A stretch of 6,896 nucleotides of DNA from assembly GCA_045533485.1 (NCBI GenBank), contig JAZSHX010000013.1, positions 1 to 6,896 on the forward strand. The letters run 5' to 3'. How positions within the stretch are numbered: the first letter of the stretch is position 1; each line of letters opens with the position of its first letter. The notes beneath the pieces are model-generated. The model was not told the origin of the DNA, ran no database searches, and worked only from the letters and a program-made list of their open reading frames with translations. Positions 6,023-6,896 of this stretch are shown here, one piece after another. Made by a program: the position numbers and the translations under genes. The stretch comes from Scatosoma sp045533485 (GTDB lineage Bacteria > Bacillota > Clostridia > Christensenellales > Borkfalkiaceae).

Positions 6023-6674
6023 ATTCCTTTACGATTTGCACCGTGCAACCGTTGCCTATACCCGTTGCGTTTGCATCGTCCGTGTCTACGTGCATTTCCA
6101 AGCGGAAATCCTTATGCACGCGCACTTGCACGTCGTACCATCTCGTACGGCGTTTGCCTTTTACGTCTACCGTGACGAAATCCCCGTCTTTTACGTTGAA
6201 TTTGACTGCGTCCGTCGGCGACATATGAATATGTCTGTTTGCGATGATACAACCTTCATTTAAGCGTACTACGCCCTTAGGGCCGATAATCGTAACGCCT
6301 GCCGAGCCTGCCAAATTTCCCGATTCGCGCACGGGGGGCTTTACCTTTAATACGTACGAATCGGTGGCGGAAATTTCTACCTGCGATTGCTTTCTCAAAG
6401 GCCCTAACACGCGCACGTTTTCAATCGGGCGCAAAGACGGACCGATAATCGTCAAAAGCTCTTTGCAGGCGTATTGCCCCGGTTGCGATAAATCCTTAAA
6501 AGGCGTCAATTCGTACCCTGCGCCGAACAGCGTTTCCAAATCCGCTTTGTTAAGGTGAATATGCCGATTAGATACGCCTACGGGCACGCCGTTATCGGGC
6601 GCGGCGTTTTCGCCGTGCATTTCCGCAAGAATACTCTTGACCATTTCTGCAATTTTTGCGCTTGAAATTTCCAT
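6021..6674 (-). CDS. pduL: PduL phosphotransacylase, shell-targeted
   Basis: This enzyme converts propionyl-CoA (or acetyl-CoA) and phosphate to acyl phosphate and free CoA, recycling CoA inside the microcompartment and leading to ATP through a kinase outside it. The 217-residue chain has the two PduL half-barrels. SNRHIHL (35-41; H38, H40) and ANRHIHM (145-151; H148, H150) are the paired zinc-binding motifs, joined by EMHVDTDDANA (193-203; H195). All expected metal histidines are present. Residues 1-20 (MEISSAKIAEMVKSILAEMH) form a short amphipathic helix, then a flexible linker, which is the pattern of an encapsulation peptide. The ATG at 6672-6674 has an AAAGG site eight bases upstream. 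PduL is unrelated to Pta. The gene starts after a terminator-bearing gap and runs directly into eutN. Identification is strong; the preferred acyl group is inferred from the diol dehydratase. Confidence 0.96.
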   Translation of the reverse strand: MEISSAKIAEMVKSILAEMHGENAAPDNGVPVGVSNRHIHLNKADLETLFGAGYELTPFKDLSQPGQYACKELLTIIGPSLRPIENVRVLGPLRKQSQVEISATDSYVLKVKPPVRESGNLAGSAGVTIIGPKGVVRLNEGCIIANRHIHMSPTDAVKFNVKDGDFVTVDVKGKRRTRWYDVQVRVHKDFRLEMHVDTDDANATGIGNGCTVQIVKE

Positions 6675-6696
6675 AAAACTACCTTTTTTCTTCGTT

Positions 6697-6722
6697 AGAC
6701 GGCTATTTTCCGTCTGTTTTTT
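6697..6722 (+). terminator. Plus-strand-oriented hairpin with T-run in the pduL leader
   Basis: AGACGG (6697-6702) and CCGTCT (6710-6715) form a 6-bp stem with a 7-base loop. On the plus strand it is followed by G and six T, a minimal intrinsic terminator. No plus-strand gene ends here, so it would only stop antisense transcripts. Read on the minus strand it is a plain stem-loop in the leader of pduL, 23 bases before the ATG, and could affect translation or mRNA stability. Orientation and role are uncertain. Confidence 0.4.
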
Positions 6723-6728
6723 GTATTG

Positions 6729-6771
6729 AAAAACCCCCGTAATGCCTAAAAAAGCATTTTAGGCATTACGG
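6729..6771 (-). terminator. Strong intrinsic terminator between BMC-H and pduL
   Basis: Perfect 15-bp arms, at 6737-6751 and 6757-6771, close on a 5-base loop. On the minus strand the stem is followed by GGG and then five T (6733-6729), the layout of a Rho-independent terminator. It lies 21 bases beyond the BMC-H stop and before pduL, so it should end many transcripts of the shell gene and let only a fraction through. No convincing new promoter is visible between it and pduL. Partial read-through would give more hexamer shell protein than enzyme. Confidence 0.85.
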
Positions 6772-6792
6772 ATTTCCTATTAAACAATTTGC

Positions 6793-6896
6793 TTATTTAA
6801 TGCTGGGAAGAAGTTTTTCAACGTCTGCGTGGGGTCTGGGGATTACGTGCGTTGCGATTACTTCGCCAAGCGCCGTTGCAGCTGCCGTACCTGCTT
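6793..6896 (-). CDS. BMC-H hexameric shell protein, C-terminal fragment
   Basis: The last 33 codons of a small shell protein enter at the window edge. They read GEVIATHVIPRPHADVEKLL with a short tail ending in a TAA at 6793-6795. The HVIPRPH-x-DVEKLLP ending is the hallmark of PduA/PduJ/EutM-type BMC-H proteins, which form the hexameric tiles of the facets and carry the metabolite pores. The pore loop and N-terminus lie outside the window, so pore selectivity and exact subtype cannot be judged. Such proteins are about 90-100 residues, so roughly two thirds is missing. A strong terminator follows directly. It continues the same-strand microcompartment cluster. Confidence 0.93.
   Translation of the reverse strand, partial: AGTAAATALGEVIATHVIPRPHADVEKLLPSIK

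Noticed and set aside
1..6896. A previously undescribed system
   Set aside because: Every gene belongs to known microcompartment families in an arrangement consistent with described GRM diol loci; novelty is limited to details listed as findings.

Overview
The window holds one block of eight same-direction genes, all on the minus strand. It is part of a glycyl-radical-enzyme bacterial microcompartment (GRM) locus that degrades a vicinal diol, most likely 1,2-propanediol and possibly glycerol. The AAAGG/AAGGAG ribosome sites, tight gene packing, oxygen-sensitive radical chemistry and a palindromic repeat that I recall from gut Clostridia suggest an anaerobic Bacillota/Clostridia member. That host call is an inference. 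No phylogenetic marker is present.

In the direction of transcription (right to left) the layout is: the 3' end of a hexameric BMC-H shell gene (6793-6896); a 118-base gap with a strong terminator and a second hairpin; pduL phosphotransacylase (6021-6674); a eutN-type BMC-P vertex protein (5762-6010); a pduS-like flavin/Fe-S oxidoreductase (4398-5723); a pduT-like Fe-S trimeric shell protein (3860-4405); the glycyl radical diol dehydratase (1316-3844); its radical SAM activase (510-1295); a 240-base gap with a palindromic repeat; and a truncated pduU/eutS-type shell gene (36-269). Bases 4-35 look like sequencing adapter, so the left edge is probably a contig end and the stop codon of the last gene is artificial.

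How the parts fit: the activase puts a radical on Gly818 of the dehydratase, which removes water from the diol to give an aldehyde inside the protein shell. An aldehyde dehydrogenase (not in this window, expected upstream) would make acyl-CoA. PduL converts that to acyl phosphate and recycles CoA inside the shell. BMC-H, PduT, PduU and EutN are facets and vertices. PduS and PduT carry Fe-S clusters and probably move electrons to or across the shell. The dehydratase is cobalamin-independent, so the usual cobalamin-reductase role of PduS cannot apply here.

This is a recognisable GRM locus of the diol type (closest to GRM3/GRM5 in my memory), not a new kind of system. The points most worth checking are the adapter at the left end, the terminator inside the gene cluster, the redox pair in a B12-free pathway next to an activase without a ferredoxin domain, and the repeat between activase and pduU.
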